From: Climacteris rufus
Taxonomy: Eukaryota; Chordata; Aves; Passeriformes; Climacteridae
NCBI GenBank assembly: GCA_013398175.1
Contig: VZRZ01001302.1
Span: 73,815 to 137,814 of the forward strand
Direction of reading: 5' to 3'
DNA: 64,000 nucleotides
Shown piece after piece: positions 1 through 13,224 of this stretch; the first letter of the stretch is position 1; every line of letters begins with the position of its first letter. The notes beneath the pieces are model-generated. The model was not told where the DNA came from and did not search any database. It saw only the letters and a program-made list of their open reading frames with translations. Made by a program: the position numbers and the translations under genes.

Positions 1-348
1 GAGGGAAAGGGAAGAGGAAGTGCAATGAATTTTGTATCCATTCCTGAGGCATTGCAGCCACAAAACTTTTGTTACTGAGCTTTCAATAACTTTTGTGATA
101 TAGCCCTCAGAATTGAGTCAGGTTGCCTCATACCTTCTTAGTATTCTTACCTGTATAATGAGACTATAGCTGTTTGTTGCTTGTGGACTTCCCCAGCGTT
201 ATTTGAGTGTTTTGGGGTATAAAGGTCTTTTAAACTGTGCATTCAAGTCATTGTCACTGATTGAAATTACCTTTGATTAATGAGTTAAGTGATTTTTTTT
301 GATGGTTGATGTGTTTTAACCTCTTTTATCTGTGTTTACTCTGAGAAG

Positions 349-462
349 ACAGTGGTTTGGTGCTTCAGTGGGGAACTGGGATGGCATCCCGAGCAAAGCG
401 TGCAAGCCAAGGGAAAACCCTTCCCCTGTTCTTGACAGCAAAGGAACCCTGTGAAGTGACAG
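349..462 (+). CDS. SERGEF: SERGEF internal coding exon (WGTG exon)
   Basis: This exon encodes part of the RCC1-type beta-propeller of SERGEF/DelGEF, a protein reported to bind the exocyst subunit Sec5 and to affect secretion. Read in frame it gives SGLVLQWGTGMAS, then KTLPLFLTAKEP, which closely follows the human protein (QWGTGLAS and TLPLFFTAKEP). It ends in ACA-G before a GTAATC donor at 463, leaving one base of a split glycine codon that the next exon completes. The 3' edge is firm. The 5' edge is less so: AG dinucleotides ending at 345, 348 and 352 could each be the acceptor. I chose 349 because it implies the same phase-1 entry as the next three exons. Three apparent minus-strand or overlapping open frames here are shadows. 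Confidence 0.88.
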
Positions 463-758
463 GTAATCCAGGAATCTACTTCCTTTGTAAAGGTGCATAG
501 AGCAGAAATATAGTTTGGAGTGGTACATACCATCCTTTTTATGAAACCACTTGCTACAAACATGTAGTGGAGTACCTGGAGGATAGAATGGTCACACAAG
601 ATCATAATCTGAGGGGAAAATGAGTCTTGCAATGTCTGTGTCCCAAAGTCAGAGCTTTTTGTTACAAAATTCATCACCATCCTGTTGCACTTGTTTGTGT
701 GTCTGTGTGTGAAATGATACCTGCTGTAGAAATTTTATGAAACGGAATTTTTCTCTAG
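463..758 (+). other. SERGEF: SERGEF intron, short (296 bp)
   Basis: GT-AG intron with donor GTAATC and acceptor TTCTCTAG. It holds ordinary AT-rich sequence with a short TGTGTG run near 693-711. No other feature was seen. Confidence 0.85.
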
Positions 759-821
759 GCCTGGAAGATGTCAAGGTGAAGACAGTTGCTGCAGGCTCCT
801 ATCATTCAGTGTCCCTCACAG
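759..821 (+). CDS. SERGEF: SERGEF internal coding exon (63 bp)
   Basis: A 63-bp exon that is symmetric (phase 1 in and out). It starts after TTCTCTAG with GC, completing the split glycine codon, and encodes GLEDVKVKTVAAGSYHSVSLT less its first base. The AAGSYHSVSLT stretch is the typical end of an RCC1 repeat (small residue, G, x, H, S) and matches the human AGSDHSASLT at the same place. The donor is GTAGGC at 822. It is too short for ordinary gene prediction but fits exactly between its neighbours in phase and in homology. Skipping it would keep the frame. Confidence 0.9.
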
Positions 822-3800
822 GTAGGCCTTGGGTACAGAGGTGAAAGTCCTTGTCTCACCCTACAAAGGTTTCTCTGCTTTTGAAATGTTTGTCAGTTTA
901 ACCAAAACTTGGTGAAATTTGATCTGGCCTAGTTAGTGCTGGTTAATTGTTTTGTAATAGCTTTGGACTGTGAGAACTTTACTTTTGTTTTAAGAGCTGG
1001 ATTAATGTTTTGAGTTCTCTGAAGTTTGTGTCTTTTTCTTGGGGTCAGGCATGACTTAGTCCTTATGTTATTAAGGGTCTGGGCTCTTAATGGCTAGAAA
1101 CTCTGAAGGCATTTGTTGAATCACATGGTTGGGTGACTCCCTGGAGCTGCAGCAGGATGCCCTGTTGGGTACTGGTTATTGCTGGAACCAGTGCAACCCT
1201 TTGCCCATGGAGAAGGCGTGTGCTGATGGTTGTCCCAGGAAAGACAACAGGATAACCACAGCAGTGTAATGCCTCTGCATGGGGCAGTGCTGTGCACAGA
1301 TGGGAGAAGGTCTGGAGCTGTCTGAGGTGGCTCTACTGTGACAGTGCACAGACCTGTGGTGTAAGAGCACAAAGCTTATTTAAAGAGTAGGAAGTTGCTT
1401 AAATTGGTTAGGCACTTCCATGATGTCTGCCATTTGTTCTTTGATCCTTAGGCAGTGCTCCCATGGTGGAGTATTAAGTATCCAGTAATGAAAGTTTAAT
1501 AAAGATTTTTTTTCATTTTGACAGACTGGGAGAAAGGGAAACAGAATAGCTTTCATGGTGTAATCTTACAGTTTTGAAGTGTGTAAAATATATTGAACCT
1601 TATGAAGACAAGTCTTTGCCAAATTTCATAGGAACAAGTTCTTAGCAAATCTGCAGCCATCTGGTACCTCTGTCATCATTAAAGGAGCACTGGAGTATTT
1701 ACTTATGCAGATCTATAGAGATTTAGTTGTATGGGGAGATGTTCCAAGATGTAAATTGTATTGAATTCAGAGATGCAAAGTGTATGCATGATTCGCAAAG
1801 ACAAACTGTAAGAACAAATAAAATCTTCTGTAGATAATTGGCACTCTGTATTTAGACAGTGAACAGATTATTCTTTCATGCTTTTGCATTTTATTTAAGA
1901 GAGCGGTCTCTTTGGCTGCAGGGGGACTAAGATTGACAAAGTAAGTGCCAAAGACTGTTATAATGTGATGCTGTTGCTGGCCTTTGTCCTGGAAAAAGTT
2001 ATTACTTAAAATACTTTGTATTTCAAAGATGCTTGATAGAGTAAAAATACTACTGCGGGGTGTAGTATTTAAATAGGCATGTTTTTCTAGGAATGCCTTG
2101 CACTGTGGTGCAGTTTTCTTTGCCTCTGTTCCATGAGTCACCTGCTGGTAGGATATCCAATACCTGCAGCCAGGCAGGTTTGGGACACAACTATTGATGT
2201 GGGTTGTTGCAAATTTGAGTGGTGGTTCCTACTACTTGTATCCAAACTGGCCTGAACCCTCCAGTGGTGAGAATATGGTGCTAAGACTCAGTGTCTAAGT
2301 TTTTGTTCAAAACTACCCTAGAAATGAGATCAGGGTTGAGCATGTGACATTTCCCAGGACAAAACAAATACACCTTCTGGAGAGGAAAAGGAGGTGACAG
2401 GGGCAGTGCATATTCATATGGAACATGAATGACCACAGTATTTTTCTTTGTTGGAACAAGCTGTTTCTATCACCTTTTTGTTTTTCTCTCCAGAAGGTGT
2501 ATGTACTTCATGCTGGGAAGGAATTTATCAATTTTAGTGGAAAATTCGAATATTGGAATGAAACAATTGCTTGACTTGTTTTTCATTTCGGTCGTGTTGT
2601 TTTAATGAGGAGCATGGGAAGTCCTGCAGATGACTGACAGTATTGGCTTCCACTGCCTGTTTTTTACCAGCAGTGGTAGAGTGGAATTCTCCAGGCTTAT
2701 TCTTTCTGTTACTGTTACCATACTGAGATTATTAAATGTATTGTAGCCTAAGTGCTACTTTTGTTTTTCTTTTTCCTCTGATTACTTCTTACTTACAAGC
2801 CATGGTGCTTGTAAAGAGTTCAGTGCTGACCTGAGAGTTCCTGATGCCCTGAGACTTGTGGATGTGTGCTCCAAACAATTCCGTGTTAGAACTGATATCA
2901 CTTCCAGTCTTTCTGAGCCCACAGTAATGTACTTCATGTGTGCAAGATTTCTTACACTTCCAGCTGTGCTGGCTGACAAAGGACTTCAGGAAGGCCTGAC
3001 AGCTCATTTTCTCATTAGTGTTTTTTGTGGATTTTTTTACCCCGGAGGTCTAGTGCCTGGGAGGAGTGGTTTTGTGCTGAAAAGATGGAACTAATGATAT
3101 GAAATGTCTGCAGGAGGACTCATCTGAGCAGTGATTGTGCTGGTGTCCATTGGTCATTAGGCTGTGAGCAGCTCCAGCTTGCATTGCTATAAAGTACTGT
3201 GGGTGTTTCTGTAACAAGAATTATCCCTGTGGTTGGAATTCTGGAGTGTGCACTTGAACAAATGCCTTTTCTAGAAAAGGGAGGGAGAAGACAAGTAATC
3301 ACTTACAAAAGTCTCTCAAATATTATCTGGCATTCTTTTCAGGCATGACACTATTTTAATTTTGCCTTGTGATAGGTAATGCCTGCTTTAGTTGTGTGTT
3401 CATAGCTGCATGTTCCTTTAGGAAGTGACTGTGAAAGGTGAGACATGGAGCATTGAACTCTCCCTGCTTTGGGGGATTTACTGAATTTGCTCAAACTGAA
3501 CAAGGCAGAAGTGTTATGAACAGAGCTGTGAGTCTAGCTCTTGTGTCGAGGCTGGGAGACTGTAAAGCAGAGCAGGAGCAGCCAGCCAGGCTTTGAATTA
3601 TTTGCTGCAATCCAGAAAGTTATTTACTGGACAGAACCAAAGCTTTGGAATGGAGATAAAAGCTGGTCTGTGAGGACAGAGTGGACTGAGAGGGACTGCT
3701 CTGTGCATGTCTCCAAGATTCTTTGATTTTCTTTTACTCAAAGAAGTTGACTACTGTGGTTAGTTTTTAAATAAAAATTAGACTTTGTTATAAACATTTT

Positions 3801-4086
3801 TCCATTCTCTTTGAGAGGCTTACTGTAGAAATGGACCTGAAAGGTCTGGTTGCCTCAGGGAGTCTGTGTAGCCCTCAGAAAACAGGCTGTGTTTTCTTGA
3901 GGCCCTTGCAGATATTTCTCATACCCTAGTTACAGTGGTAAGGAAAGGCAGGAAAAAGCATACAGTGAAAACACAAATTGAATGAAATATTCTTTCCTCA
4001 GCATCACTGAATTGAGACAAAGCCTGTATCGGGTGGTGTTATGTGTATATACCTGTCAATAAATTTTACTTCTCTGCCTATTGTAG
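822..4086 (+). other. SERGEF: SERGEF intron (3.3 kb)
   Basis: GT-AG intron (GTAGGC ... TTGTAG). The contents are AT-rich intronic sequence. The only notable structure is an imperfect stem-loop at 2368-2502, listed separately. The short open frames in it (for example 1767-2141 on the minus strand and 2858-3094 on the plus strand) match no family I recognise and have no consistent splice context. Confidence 0.85.
2368..2502. repeat. Imperfect long inverted repeat (stem-loop)
   Basis: Positions 2368-2384 (ATACACCTTCTGGAGAG) are the exact reverse complement of 2486-2502, a 17-bp perfect stem. Pairing continues inward through one G-T wobble and four A-T pairs, then more loosely between GAGGTGACAGG and CTGTTTCTATCACC. 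The whole fold spans 135 bp. It could be a decayed hairpin element, a small inverted duplication, or a transcribed hairpin in the SERGEF pre-mRNA. There are no flanking duplications that I can define, so I do not call it a transposon. Confidence 0.7.
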
Positions 4087-4245
4087 ATGATGGACTCCTG
4101 TATGTCTGGGGCAGCAACAAACACGGGCAGCTGGTGAGCAAAGACATTTTTCTTCCTGAGCCCAAGAAGATTGACACTCAGTTTTTCTCCCATGAGAAGA
4201 TCGGAGCAGTGTGGAGTGGCTGGACCCACCTGGTGGCACAGACAG
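4087..4245 (+). CDS. SERGEF: SERGEF coding exon with one whole RCC1 blade segment
   Basis: A 159-bp symmetric exon (phase 1 to phase 1, 53 codons) between acceptor CTATTGTAG and donor GTAGCA. It begins DDGLLYVWGSNKHGQL, the start of an RCC1 repeat, and ends IGAVWSGWTHLVAQT, the end of the same repeat. Human SERGEF has VYVWGSNKHGQL and AIWSGWTHLVAQT at these places. The middle (DIFLPEPKKIDTQFFSHEKI) is less conserved, as expected for the loop between propeller strands. The open frame continues a few codons past the donor into the intron, which is read-through and not coding. This is the most secure exon in the window. Confidence 0.96.
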
Positions 4246-7200
4246 GTAGCATATCTAAAAAGCAGTAACATATGGCACCCAAACAGTAAATTGTCTTTGT
4301 TGCACTGTTTGTTCTCACTGGCAGCAGCTGGATGCACACTTTTGCAGTTTCACCCAAGCAGCAGTTGTCTCTTGAAAAATGATGGGGACAGACATCCTTT
4401 GGCTGCTCTTTTAGCAGGGTTTTAAGGGCAAATAAAATAATGTGTTCAGAAGAAAATTGATAAAGTAAATAAGATGGCTTATGTGTGTGTTTGTGGTCAA
4501 ACCCAGAAAATATTTGGAAAAGACAGGTAAAAAGAGGCATCATTACACTTGAGGAGCATCCCCTGAAGATGAAAATGAAAGAAGACTTAATGTAGGAGCT
4601 GTACTTTTCTGGGAACCTTTCCAGTGAGGATAGTGGGAGAGGTGCCACATGCAAAGGGCTATAGGGTTACATTCTTACCTAGGAAGAGATAAGAGGAAGG
4701 TTATGTAACAGTGATATTCATGTGTAAAGGGATGGTTGATCTGGTGAAACTCACCTGAGTGTGAAATGCAAAGGCAGGAGGGAAAGGTAGATGGGATGGA
4801 AGGGTAGGACAGACATCTGAAGCTGTTTTGTGGTGTTTCTGTGTGATCAGGCTGTGCTGTTTGCTCCTCCTGTTGCACAGTGTGGTGCCATAGGTAAGGC
4901 TAACAAGAGGGTGGAATTCTTCCATAGAGCAAAAGGAACAGCCAGAGCTGTGATGTATGAGTAGAAAAACAAATTGGTTGTTTTCTGTTTCATAGCATTC
5001 ATTGTTTGACATCAAAGTATGTGAGAGAAATGTCATGTAAAAAATCTACATCAGCTGCTCTTTTAGCTATTTAAAAGAAATGTCTGAACTCTGCTTTTTA
5101 GAGGATGCTATACTGAAAATTTCAAAGCTGCAATCAATGCTGCGTGTTCCTTGGAAACTTTTCAGGTGGAGTAAAAGAATTTATTGCAAAATGTGTAGTT
5201 CTTGAATGAAGTCTTAATGTCATTCTTACTGGAACAGAAGTGGTAGAAAAAAGCCATTAGTCAGGATAAGCTGATTTTTAAAGAGTGAGTCTTGTCAACA
5301 TGGTTTGCTTGCCTTCACTGTTTCTTAATATAGCATACCCACTAAATAAAGCATCCCCAAAGTTTTAGTAACTTCAATGTTTCACTTAGTTGACACTTAT
5401 CTGTGGCCATTACAGACATGGAGTATTTCAGTAGGTGTTCTTTCACTACAACAACAACAAAAAATGTGTCAAGTGACTAGCGGGGGTATTTTGTTTGAAA
5501 AGAATTTAAATAAGAATAGGCTGACTTTCTACATCTGCATTAGAAAACTGGCCAAGTGATGCAGCAGCATAAGTTATTGCTGAAACTGTATTTTATGTAT
5601 TTAGAATTTCAAATATCTTTGAAAAGCAATGGACCTGAACCTAAATCATCTGGAATAAGATTTGGAATGGCCTTTGGCAGCCTCTAGATACCAATCAGGA
5701 CCTCGTGGGAATTTCAGGGATCATTCAGCTACTAGATACAGTGTGAGCTGAGCACTTAACTGTTTCTGAAAAATCATTCACTGCATTAAACTTGCAGCTG
5801 AATAACTGAAGAATGCAGCCCACTTGAAAACTTTCCCCTGCATGCAGTTCTTCCCATCAATATTTTTACCTCCTTCTAGCAGGGGAGGAAATGGTGCTGC
5901 AGTTTCCTGGTGCTGAAGGAAACCAGGATACCCAGATGTTATGAATTAGTAAATTTTTTTTGAGCATGCAGCCCCCAATATGTTTATACTTATTTATAAA
6001 TTATAGACATATAATGCTGTAATATGCAATCTATAAACCGTGCACAATAGAAATTTTACAAAGGATGAGACAAAGGTAAACTCTACTAAAATAATACTTT
6101 ATTAACCAAATTAAAACCATATTTATGTATAATTTTCTTCCTGCCCTCCAGTGGATTGTCTTGTGCATACCCAGGGTTGCATGTACTTCACTTTAGAGGT
6201 ACTGATCTAAACATTTCTGCTCCCTTTACTCTGGAGAGATCCACAGTTAGTGGAAAGGAGGCAAAATAAGAGTGATTTTTGGACAGGGGAAAATGGAAGG
6301 AAGTGATATAGTACTATGATGCTTCTCTGTTCATTGTGGAAGATAGGAATATACTTTGGAAAGACCTTTTAGTGTACAGGGATTTTGCTGCATGAAAGAA
6401 TAAGTTTTTTCCTAATTAATAATCTCATCAGGATGCAAAATTTAGTAGTTTGAAGTTTGTTACTGTATCTGAATTCTTGTGTTGGTTTTCCACAGAAGGT
6501 AGTTGAATTTTAAGGGGCCATTACAAATACTTAGAGTTCTGTTTAAACGTTTTTTTCCAGAATATTAATCCTGGTCAGAGTAGTAATAATAAAAAACTTG
6601 TTATTGCAGCTGTCTTGACAATAACTGAAAACTGCTCTCGTTGGAAAGACACAGTAAGGAACTGGGGTGGATAAACACTGGACACAAAATGCATAAATTC
6701 ACAAGTTCTGCCATTTCAAAATGACATTTTGAACTTTATCTGCCAGGTGAACAGTACTTGACTGCAGAACTACTGAAGAGTTAAAAGCAAACATCTGGAG
6801 GAGTAGTTTCATGGTTGCAGTGATTTTTATACAATTTTAAAGTGAGTCCAAGCAAGTTACTAACTTTATTATCAGAAAAGAGGAACACAGCGTAAAGATT
6901 TTTGTCTTCTGTATTAAGCTTTCCCTCTTATGTAAGCTGGCCTGTTTTAAGACTTCCTTTGTTTTTCATTCACGCTGTTGGCAAAGTTTGGTACTGTAAC
7001 AAAGCAAAGCACACATTTTTTTTCATTTCTTCCCCATTCTCTCTTTGCAAGGGATTTTAATTGCACCTGAAATCACTTTAATACCTGCATCTCTTTCATA
7101 TCTTACATTCTACCTCATTCAGCAGAGGTTTTTTTTCATTTCTTTTGAGAGTTTGATCAACTGTCTTTTAAGTTGCTGTTGTTTCTATCATAAGGCAATT

Positions 7201-10200
7201 TGTATTCAAAATACTAATTCCTGAGAAATTAACTGCTTGACTCAAAGGTGTTAAGGAATATTTTGAAGAGATGTTGTGTTTTTAATCCTTACCCTTAAGT
7301 GATCTCATCACTTCCAATTCCTTATTCTTTTTGTAATAGAGATATTTTTTGGGACTATTTCCATTGTGCACACTCTTTTTTTACAGTAGTAAAACAGCTC
7401 ACAGAACCCTTCAAGACAGACAACAGCTTTTTTTTCCTACCTTGATTATTGATTCCTACAGAGGAGAGAAGCAAAATTAGACTTTATGGCATCACTAGTA
7501 CTCTTTCAAAGTAAATTATATTATTCTGGTAGTTGAGGTGGTCCTAGTTGATGGTGGTTGGTCCAAAAAGATGAAGGTTGAGAGGTCCTGGCTGCTCTTT
7601 TGATCGGGTTTCTGATGATAAAATATGAACTTGTTCATGTCTTTGGCTTAATTACTATTTTCCACGTGAATGCTTGTGTCAAGTGACTCTCAGGAATGCT
7701 TTTCAGTGATGACAGGGCAGTGCTGTTACTGCTCCACATAAGGAACAGACCAGGTACATTCTTCTGGTCTTGGAGTCCAAGTACAAGTACTGTACTCTTC
7801 AGACAACCACTCTGTAAAACAGTTTGCTTCCTCTGCAGCACTCTGCTTAAGGCACAAGGAGCACCACTGCAGTATAGGTGACATTATTTGTGAATAGTAA
7901 CAAGCAGCTGTCTTGCATTGATCTGCTTAACAATGTCAGCTTTAATTTGTGGTCCTTCTCCAGTTATTGCAAATGCTTTGAGGGTAACTGCTGAAAGAGA
8001 GGTTATTACTTAGGTCATTCAGAAGAGAGTGAAGTTGTGGCCTGTAACGTTGAAGATGTAAATTAGTCTACTTTGGGAAATGATAGAACCAATCTGACTT
8101 GAAGGCAAACCTAAATATAGCAAGAGGTATTTTAAAGACTTAGAGGTGAATCATCAGCTTCCATTCAAAACAAGATATTTTCTTCTTAACTGGGATGCCT
8201 AATAAATAACCTTCCTTAATCTGGCCTGGTTTGTTATCTGTGTATTCTCCTGAATGCATTCACTACTCTATGTGTCACATAGTGTCACATGAAGTTATGC
8301 TTTGTTTGAGCTCAGATAAAGAATTCCAAACTCTTTCACTCAGAAGTTGTTACCTCAAAAATGCAGTTGAAGTGGTGTTTCTGCTGCATGTGCAAAACTG
8401 CCTACAGCTAAAAAGTCTTGGAAGAACAAAATGCCATGACACAGTCTGAATAATATTGTGAATCCTCATTCCAAATACACATCTGAATTTGTGTGTCTTT
8501 GAATGTCCCCTGATGTCATTTAATTAAGGCCACATAAAACCACTCTGAAGTGGTCTGACATGTTAGTGACCTAAATAGTAAAATAGAAACCATCTCCTGT
8601 TTTTTCTGCAGCAAATGACAGTGGGTCCCTCCAAACACCGAGAACAGAATGAGAGAATATTTCCAATTATCTTGTTTGAGTCATTAACCTTTAACATTTC
8701 AGTCTTTCACAGAGGCTGTAGTTGCACTTCTAGGTGCCTTCTGTGATGGCAATCACAAGATGAAGTGATTGGGCTTTGCTGGCAAGTTGTGCAGCTGCAG
8801 GGAGGTGAAGGGGAAGGACATGTCTGGCACCCGAGCAGCACAGCCTCAGCCCACTAGAGGTCCTTTCCAGTTTGCTCTTGAATCCAGGCTCTGCAACCTT
8901 CCTCTGGAAAGCAAACTTTCTCTGCCTTGAATTTTTCAGCAGCTCCCTAGGACAGCAAGTACTAATTTATGTATATGAACATATATTACCTTTTTTTTTA
9001 AATGCTTGTCTCTTTTTAGACACTGTAGCCAAGAGTCAAACAGTTTGAGACTGGAGCACCATGTGAAGCAGCTGTATTTCATGTGGAAGGATGCGGGGTT
9101 TTAGGAAAACAAGTGAAATACTAGAAATTAGCTAAATCAAAACCTGCAAATCATTGGGTATCCCTGAACCCCTTTGAAGCTGAACCTGCAAAGTGAGTGT
9201 TTAAGAAAGAAAAGCCCTTGCCCATCTGTGTCAGGGGTAAATTTTGCAGCTTCAGGGTCTATGTTGAAGGTCTTACATTTGATTATAAAGGGTGGAGCAT
9301 GGCAAGGGGAGAGAAAGAACTGCATAAGCTTGGGGACCAAAATTCAGAAATGAAAACTGGGAACTGTGGGAAACCTAGTGTGCAGTAACAGGATTAAACA
9401 TTCTAGATGCACATGGGAATTGCCTTGTTTTCTGTATTGTCTTCAGAGCTGTCCCCTTGTTCCATCACAGATTCATCTCATTGGTGTTTCAGTTTCATGA
9501 TAAGTATTTTTAGGTTGTGTTCTATATAGCTGTAAATACCTAGATTTTGGCATTTTCTTTGGCTTTATGGGCTGACATCATTCCTTGGCTTTATTTTTAA
9601 ACTTACAAAGAGGGTGTGTGTCTGTGTGTGTTGCTCGGTGATTCTACGCTTCTGCTGTTCCCTGCTGGGAGTTACTTCTGTATGACTTTGGTGAAATTCT
9701 TGAAGAAATTCATTCAGTGGTTTGGTTGCTGAGGAGGAAGCTGGGTTCAATGGGAATTGAAGGTGCATTCTGAAAGGTTATTATCAAGTGTTCAGAGTTC
9801 TTCATATGCACAGACTTGTCCCAGAAGCTTCCTAGCATCATATTTTGAGTAATCGAGTTGTTTCTTCAGTCACCATCCCTCTTTTGCCTCTCCTTGTTGC
9901 TAGGAACTTCCACTTGTACAGGAAAGAGCTGTGTATGCCATAGAATATCATTTCTGTCTGAAAAGAGATGTCAGGAAGGTGCTAAACTGTCACTAGTTTT
10001 GACTAAAGGTACTCATTGTAAAACAGAAATATCAGTGATTGGCATTAGGGACAAAAACTTATCTCAATATTTGAAATTCCCCTTGTGAGCTAAGCTGTTA
10101 TATTGGCAAATGGAGATTCAGATGGTCTGGGAAGAGTAGAATTTAAATGGATTTTTGTTAAATTTAGCTCATGAGTAAAAATGAGCTAAACAGGAGGAAA

Positions 10201-10384
10201 ACAGCTATCAAAACTTTTCCATATCTGTTCTGCTCCTCTTACGTGTGGGAGAGCCCTTAGAATGCCTTTCCCACAGCAGAAGGGGAAGATAAGGTGCAGA
10301 AGGGGAAGATAAGGTACATAAGGCTAGTCAGTCCTGGTTCTTCTGGCTATGACTTCCTTTCAAGGAGGGGCCTGTTCCTTCCTT
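4246..10384 (+). other. SERGEF: Left part of the 20-kb SERGEF intron
   Basis: Unique-looking AT-rich intron. It contains a short (CAA)n run at about 5449-5460, T-rich tracts at about 7017-7024 and 8993-8999, and a perfect 2 x 20-bp tandem duplication at 10276-10315. Nothing coding or repetitive was otherwise recognised between the exon and the CR1 copy. Confidence 0.75.
10276..10315. repeat. Perfect 20-bp tandem duplication
   Basis: GCAGAAGGGGAAGATAAGGT at 10276-10295 is repeated without change at 10296-10315. It lies about 70 bp before the recognisable CR1 sequence. Identity of the two copies suggests a recent slippage or duplication event, and copy number may vary between individuals. Confidence 0.95.
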
Positions 10385-10553
10385 GGAGTAGGCTGCTTAG
10401 GGAACTGGTGGGATCACCATCCCTGGAAGCATTCAAAAAACCTGTGGATGTGGCACCTGAGGACATGTTTTACAGGTGAACATGGCCTTAGTGCTGGGTT
10501 GACAGTGGGACTTGGTCTTAAAGTCTTTTCCAACCTTAATGATTCTATGATTC
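10385..10553 (+). mobile_element. CR1 LINE, 5'-truncated 3' end
   Basis: The segment carries the typical CR1 3' untranslated region: a CTGG-TGGGATCACCATCCCTGGA block, then GTGGATGTGGCACCTGAGGACATG, then GTCTTTTCCAACCTTAATGATTCTATGATTC at the end. The 3' end, with its repeated ATTCTATG-type octamer, is intact, while the element lacks all coding sequence. The 5' edge is approximate; weaker similarity may reach back to about 10340. CR1 copies in birds are usually cut short at the 5' end because of incomplete reverse transcription. Confidence 0.9.
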
Positions 10554-10700
10554 ATCCTTGCTTAGTCCTGTCCAGATGTATGTTACTAAATCCTTAATGA
10601 TTGGAGGAGTTTGGAAAATGACTCTGTCATCATTCAACAGTATTTTCTGGGGCTTTAGACCACATGTGTGGAAAGAGAGACTGAATTGTATTAAATTTCT

Positions 10701-10721
10701 CCCCCCCCCCCCCTTTTTTTT
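10701..10721. repeat. C13T8 homopolymer tract
   Basis: Thirteen C residues run directly into eight T residues, about 150 bp after the CR1 end. Such tracts are prone to length error in both replication and sequencing, so the exact length is uncertain. Confidence 0.95.
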
Positions 10722-13206
10722 GTGTGTCATAACCTCTCTTTTACTATTGGAAGCAGTGGTTGTTCTGGACTTAAATAATGTGACTCTCCAAACTTGACAG
10801 AACTTTCATCTTTAGAAGGCTTTCAGAAAACATGAACCCTTCAAATGTGGATCTGGTATAGATTTTGTTCAGGTCATTAGTGGGCGAGATAAGAGATTCA
10901 TTACTTTCTCTAATTTTTCTTTTTTTTTCCCCACTCCATTTTCCTTGGTTTTTGTGGTTGGATTGCTGCAGTTTATGGCTTCCCATATATTTAGCAAGTG
11001 TAGTGAATGAGGTCAGATACATTAACAAGTATGTGCCTGTGTGCAGGAAACCTGTAAATGTGGTGTTTGCTCTGTTTTCAGTATCCTCCAGCAGCAGAGC
11101 AAATGTGCAAAGGGACTTGTAGTTTTGTGGGCTGTGAAGGGCAGCTTGTTGGCTCTAAGCTATTTCTTGGGGCTTTCTTTTTTTCTTGTTCCTTTTCTCT
11201 TAAAGCAAATTAAACTGTTGCAGTGGTAATGATGATAATTCCCTTGGAAATGCCTCCCTTTTCACAACCCTGGTAAAACCAGAGTACAAAGCTGACAAAG
11301 ATTTCCCTTGAAGAGGAATAGTTTGACCGTGAAAGTCCTTGTCTTCCTAGTTCTTCTGACTACTTGAAGCTGGAACTGCTGGCATTATCTAAGCCACTTG
11401 CTCTTCTGTTTGACTGTTGCTATTGTGGTTTATGTCAAACCCTTTCTCCTGAATCATTTTGAAATCTCTTCATTCACATTGTACTTAGGTCTCTGTCAAT
11501 TCACCTATTTGAACCTGCAAAGAAGGAAAGGTAAAGACAAGAAAAAATTCACTGCTCTGTTAACTTCTGTCATAAGCTGCCTCCAAGTCCCATATTCATA
11601 GGTATTAATAGAGAAGGTCCAAATGTGAACTGAGTAACTCACAACCATTATTGTTTGGTTGCTGCTGTGACAGATTGGGCCAGACACTATATAGCTTGAG
11701 TCACCTCCTTTTTGCTTCCCAGCTTTTAATTCAAATTCTAGACTCCCATATGCTGTGGGTCCCAGCAGCTATCCACAATGATGCTTCTTTATGAAGCCTG
11801 TTATCCAGCAAAAAGATTGGGTTAGGGGATTCTTCCCTACAACTCCTTCCAGCTGCGTGATCTGAGAGGGGGCAAAAAACCTTAAAATTTCATTTTGAGT
11901 GTTGAATATTATGATACCATATGACACACATTGCATGTAGTGAAAGGATGATGGGGTTGATTGAAATTTTGGCAACTTAAAGCCTTTAGTGTAGAGAGTT
12001 GATGTGGAACACACAAAGAAACTGAGAATTTGCACTTCAGAATTTCTGCAGTTATGCAAGTGGATGTAACATGGTGTCAGACAAACAGTTCAAATCCTTG
12101 GTAAGGTAGAAGTGCTTTGCACTCTGTGTAGAATAAGAAGCTGGGACCAATCATTACCTGATAGATGAATTAATCTGTATGGCCACTGATTGCCAAGGAC
12201 AAGGTATATTTACTCTGCCCTCTTAGTTTTATTGGTCTTTGGACACATGTACAAGGGAAGTGTCTACTGCATTTTCAAATAACTCCATTTAAAGCTCAGC
12301 ATTTACTAAGCTAAGCTATTCTAAGCTCAGCTTCTGAGAGAAGCTGTCTGTGTGCACTGCCTATGCATGTAAGTGCATTGATCTTATTTAACCTTAGTAG
12401 CATCTTAAGGCCATTAAATACTTGTTTTCATAATCTTTAAATGACGTTTCCTGTTTAGTAATTAATTATTCAGGTTTAATGCTCACTAGTGAGTCTTACT
12501 ATTTGAACAGATGTAATGTGCTTTCTAAGAGCTTAGTGGCAGTTGAGTACGTCTGAAAAACACTACTTTTCAGGAATCTTTATTTTTTTCATAAAAAAAT
12601 AGAAACAAGCAGGCAAAAAAGATCCACAAAGCCTATCTAGACTGTTATTTTCATAATTACCTTGAAGTGATTTTCAAATCATTTATTTGATGTAAGATAC
12701 TATAGGATATATCAACAGCTGTGACTTTCTAGTACCAAGTCTGTAGTCTAGTAGAATAGCTCTGATACTTGGGAAGTATGATGAGGTTTGCCAGGAGAGT
12801 TTATCCACTCATTGGTGGCTTTTATTCTTTAAATTATTCCAGTTGTGAGGAACCACAGAACAATCTAACACAAATTTGTGCTGAAAAATTCCAGTTGTCC
12901 ACATGTGCTTGTTACATAGGATTGACTTTGAGTGCTAGCAATGGCTGTGTACTATTGTAACATGAATTTGTATCTCTGTCTTACACAGTATGTGCAGTAG
13001 GGTATTTCCTGTTTCATGGGGTTATAATTTTTGTGTATTTGTAAGTATTCAGCTGACTTGGGTGGATTTTTGAGTGCTCTGAAAATACCCGTCATGACTG
13101 ACCATGACACTTCTGTTTTACCATTTGAGTCTGGTAAATACACAAATGTGATTAGCAACTAATATCCTTTAACATTTATTATGTTTCTAAAGCAAAGTCA
13201 GATTGG

Positions 13207-13224
13207 TTTTTTTTTTTTTTTTTT
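13207..13224. repeat. T18 homopolymer run
   Basis: A plain run of 18 T residues inside the intron. Nothing around it suggests a retrocopy on the minus strand, because no polyadenylation signal or coding similarity is visible to its right. Confidence 0.95.

Noticed and set aside
4171..4654. Open frames overlapping the SERGEF exon on both strands (plus 4171-4425, minus 4178-4654)
   Set aside because: They cover part of a conserved exon in a wrong frame or strand and run on into intron; no family motif is present.
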